This document shows positions 63,802-64,000 of a stretch of 64,000 bases of DNA, piece after piece. Source of the stretch: Lachnospiraceae bacterium MA2020 (GTDB lineage Bacteria; Bacillota; Clostridia; Lachnospirales; Lachnospiraceae); the NCBI GenBank assembly GCA_000746015.1, contig JQKK01000016.1, positions 45,258 to 109,257 of the forward strand, read 5' to 3'. Both the position numbers and the translations under genes were made by a program. Numbering within the stretch: the first letter of the stretch is position 1; every line of letters begins with the position of its first letter. Below the pieces are notes generated by a model. It had not been told where the DNA came from and did no database searches. It worked only from the letters and a program-made list of their open reading frames with translations.

Positions 63802-63872
63802 AGGCGACGACCGGATTTGAACCGGTGATCAGGGTGTTGCAGACCCACGCCTTACCACTTGGCTACATCGCC
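63802..63872 (-). tRNA. tRNA-Cys (GCA)
   Basis: 71-base cloverleaf on the minus strand: acceptor GGCGATG paired with CGTCGCC (one G-U), D-arm AGCC..GGC, anticodon loop CTGCAAC with anticodon GCA (63838-63840), T-arm CCGGTTCAAATCCGG, discriminator U. CCA is not encoded. Confidence 0.95.
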
Positions 63873-63888
63873 ATATTCTATTATTGAG

Positions 63889-63960
63889 CTCCCCGAGTTG
63901 GGCTCGAACCAACAACCCCTCGGTTAACAGCCGAGTGCTCTACCATTGAGCTATCGAGGA
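63889..63960 (-). tRNA. tRNA-Asn (GTT)
   Basis: 72-base cloverleaf on the minus strand: acceptor TCCTCGA with TCGGGGA, D-arm GCTC..GAGC, anticodon stem CTCGG/CCGAG with loop CTGTTAA (anticodon GTT), T-arm GTTGG TTCGAGC CCAAC, discriminator G. It is 16 bases upstream of tRNA-Cys and co-transcribed with it. Confidence 0.95.
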
Positions 63961-64000
63961 ATATTGATGTTGAACATCAAAAACCGAACATCGAACCTTA

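Overview
The window looks like a chromosomal stretch of a low-to-mid GC Gram-positive anaerobe of the Clostridia, most likely Lachnospiraceae (a Butyrivibrio/Pseudobutyrivibrio-like organism is my inference). The grounds are an F-type ATP synthase operon, LtaS-like and CDP-glycerol polymer enzymes, TupA-like ATP-grasp proteins, AGGAGG-type ribosome sites with occasional GTG/TTG starts, and simple TTGACA/TATAAT promoters. Nearly every gene is on the minus strand. Only one SDR and two TupA-like genes are on the plus strand.

Layout, left to right. Positions 1-310 carry a dense cluster of DnaA-box-like 9-mers with a leftward promoter, a probable replication origin or dnaA control region. Next is a secreted SH3-NlpC/P60 hydrolase (0.6-2.2 kb) and the SDR. 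From 3.2 to 48.5 kb is one very large cell-surface glycan locus built from discrete transcription units: (i) 9.96-3.2 kb: GT-C transferase, neuA, two tandem LtaS-like enzymes, GDPD lipoprotein; (ii) 10.1-11.0 kb: TupA-like gene; (iii) 18.2-13.9 kb: QueC-like gene, nucleotide-sugar dehydrogenase, neuB, neuC, ending in a terminator that abuts an MBOAT/SGNH O-acylation pair (13.8-11.0 kb); (iv) 22.8-18.3 kb: second QueC-like gene, radical SAM enzyme, GT-B-like protein, flippase; (v) 27.8-23.0 kb: YidC-sulfatase fusion, CDP-glycerol-type transferase, LicC-like cytidylyltransferase; (vi) second TupA-like gene at 28.0 kb; (vii) 48.5-28.9 kb: CDP-3,6-dideoxyhexose genes (rfbF, rfbG, rfbH), a TPP carboligase resembling YerE, a DRE-TIM fusion protein, two YfhO-type giants, several glycosyltransferases and a CapA-like phosphatase. 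Together these would make a sialic-acid-type sugar, a GlcNAcA-type uronic sugar and a branched dideoxysugar, and add O-acyl and polyol-phosphate groups to an envelope polymer.

From 48.6 to 50.2 kb are a DUF4349 lipoprotein and a CinA-type amidase. From 50.2 to 55.7 kb is an accessory patch with a broken AlbA/RecG-like regulator, a RhuM-Fic fusion, a metallophosphatase, an XRE repressor with its own operator, a SAP-like protein, a gene fragment and several palindromes. The right end is housekeeping: guaA, the atp operon and tRNA-Cys/tRNA-Asn.

The strongest candidates for something new are: the paired QueC-like enzymes, each the first gene of its own sugar operon, one with a radical SAM enzyme and one with a uronic-acid-forming dehydrogenase; an ATP synthase in which atpH is absent and only the delta C-terminal domain survives, fused to the front of alpha; a YidC-sulfatase fusion; and two intergenic elements that share RNA-like architecture but not stem sequence, lying upstream of the TPP enzyme and the DRE-TIM enzyme.
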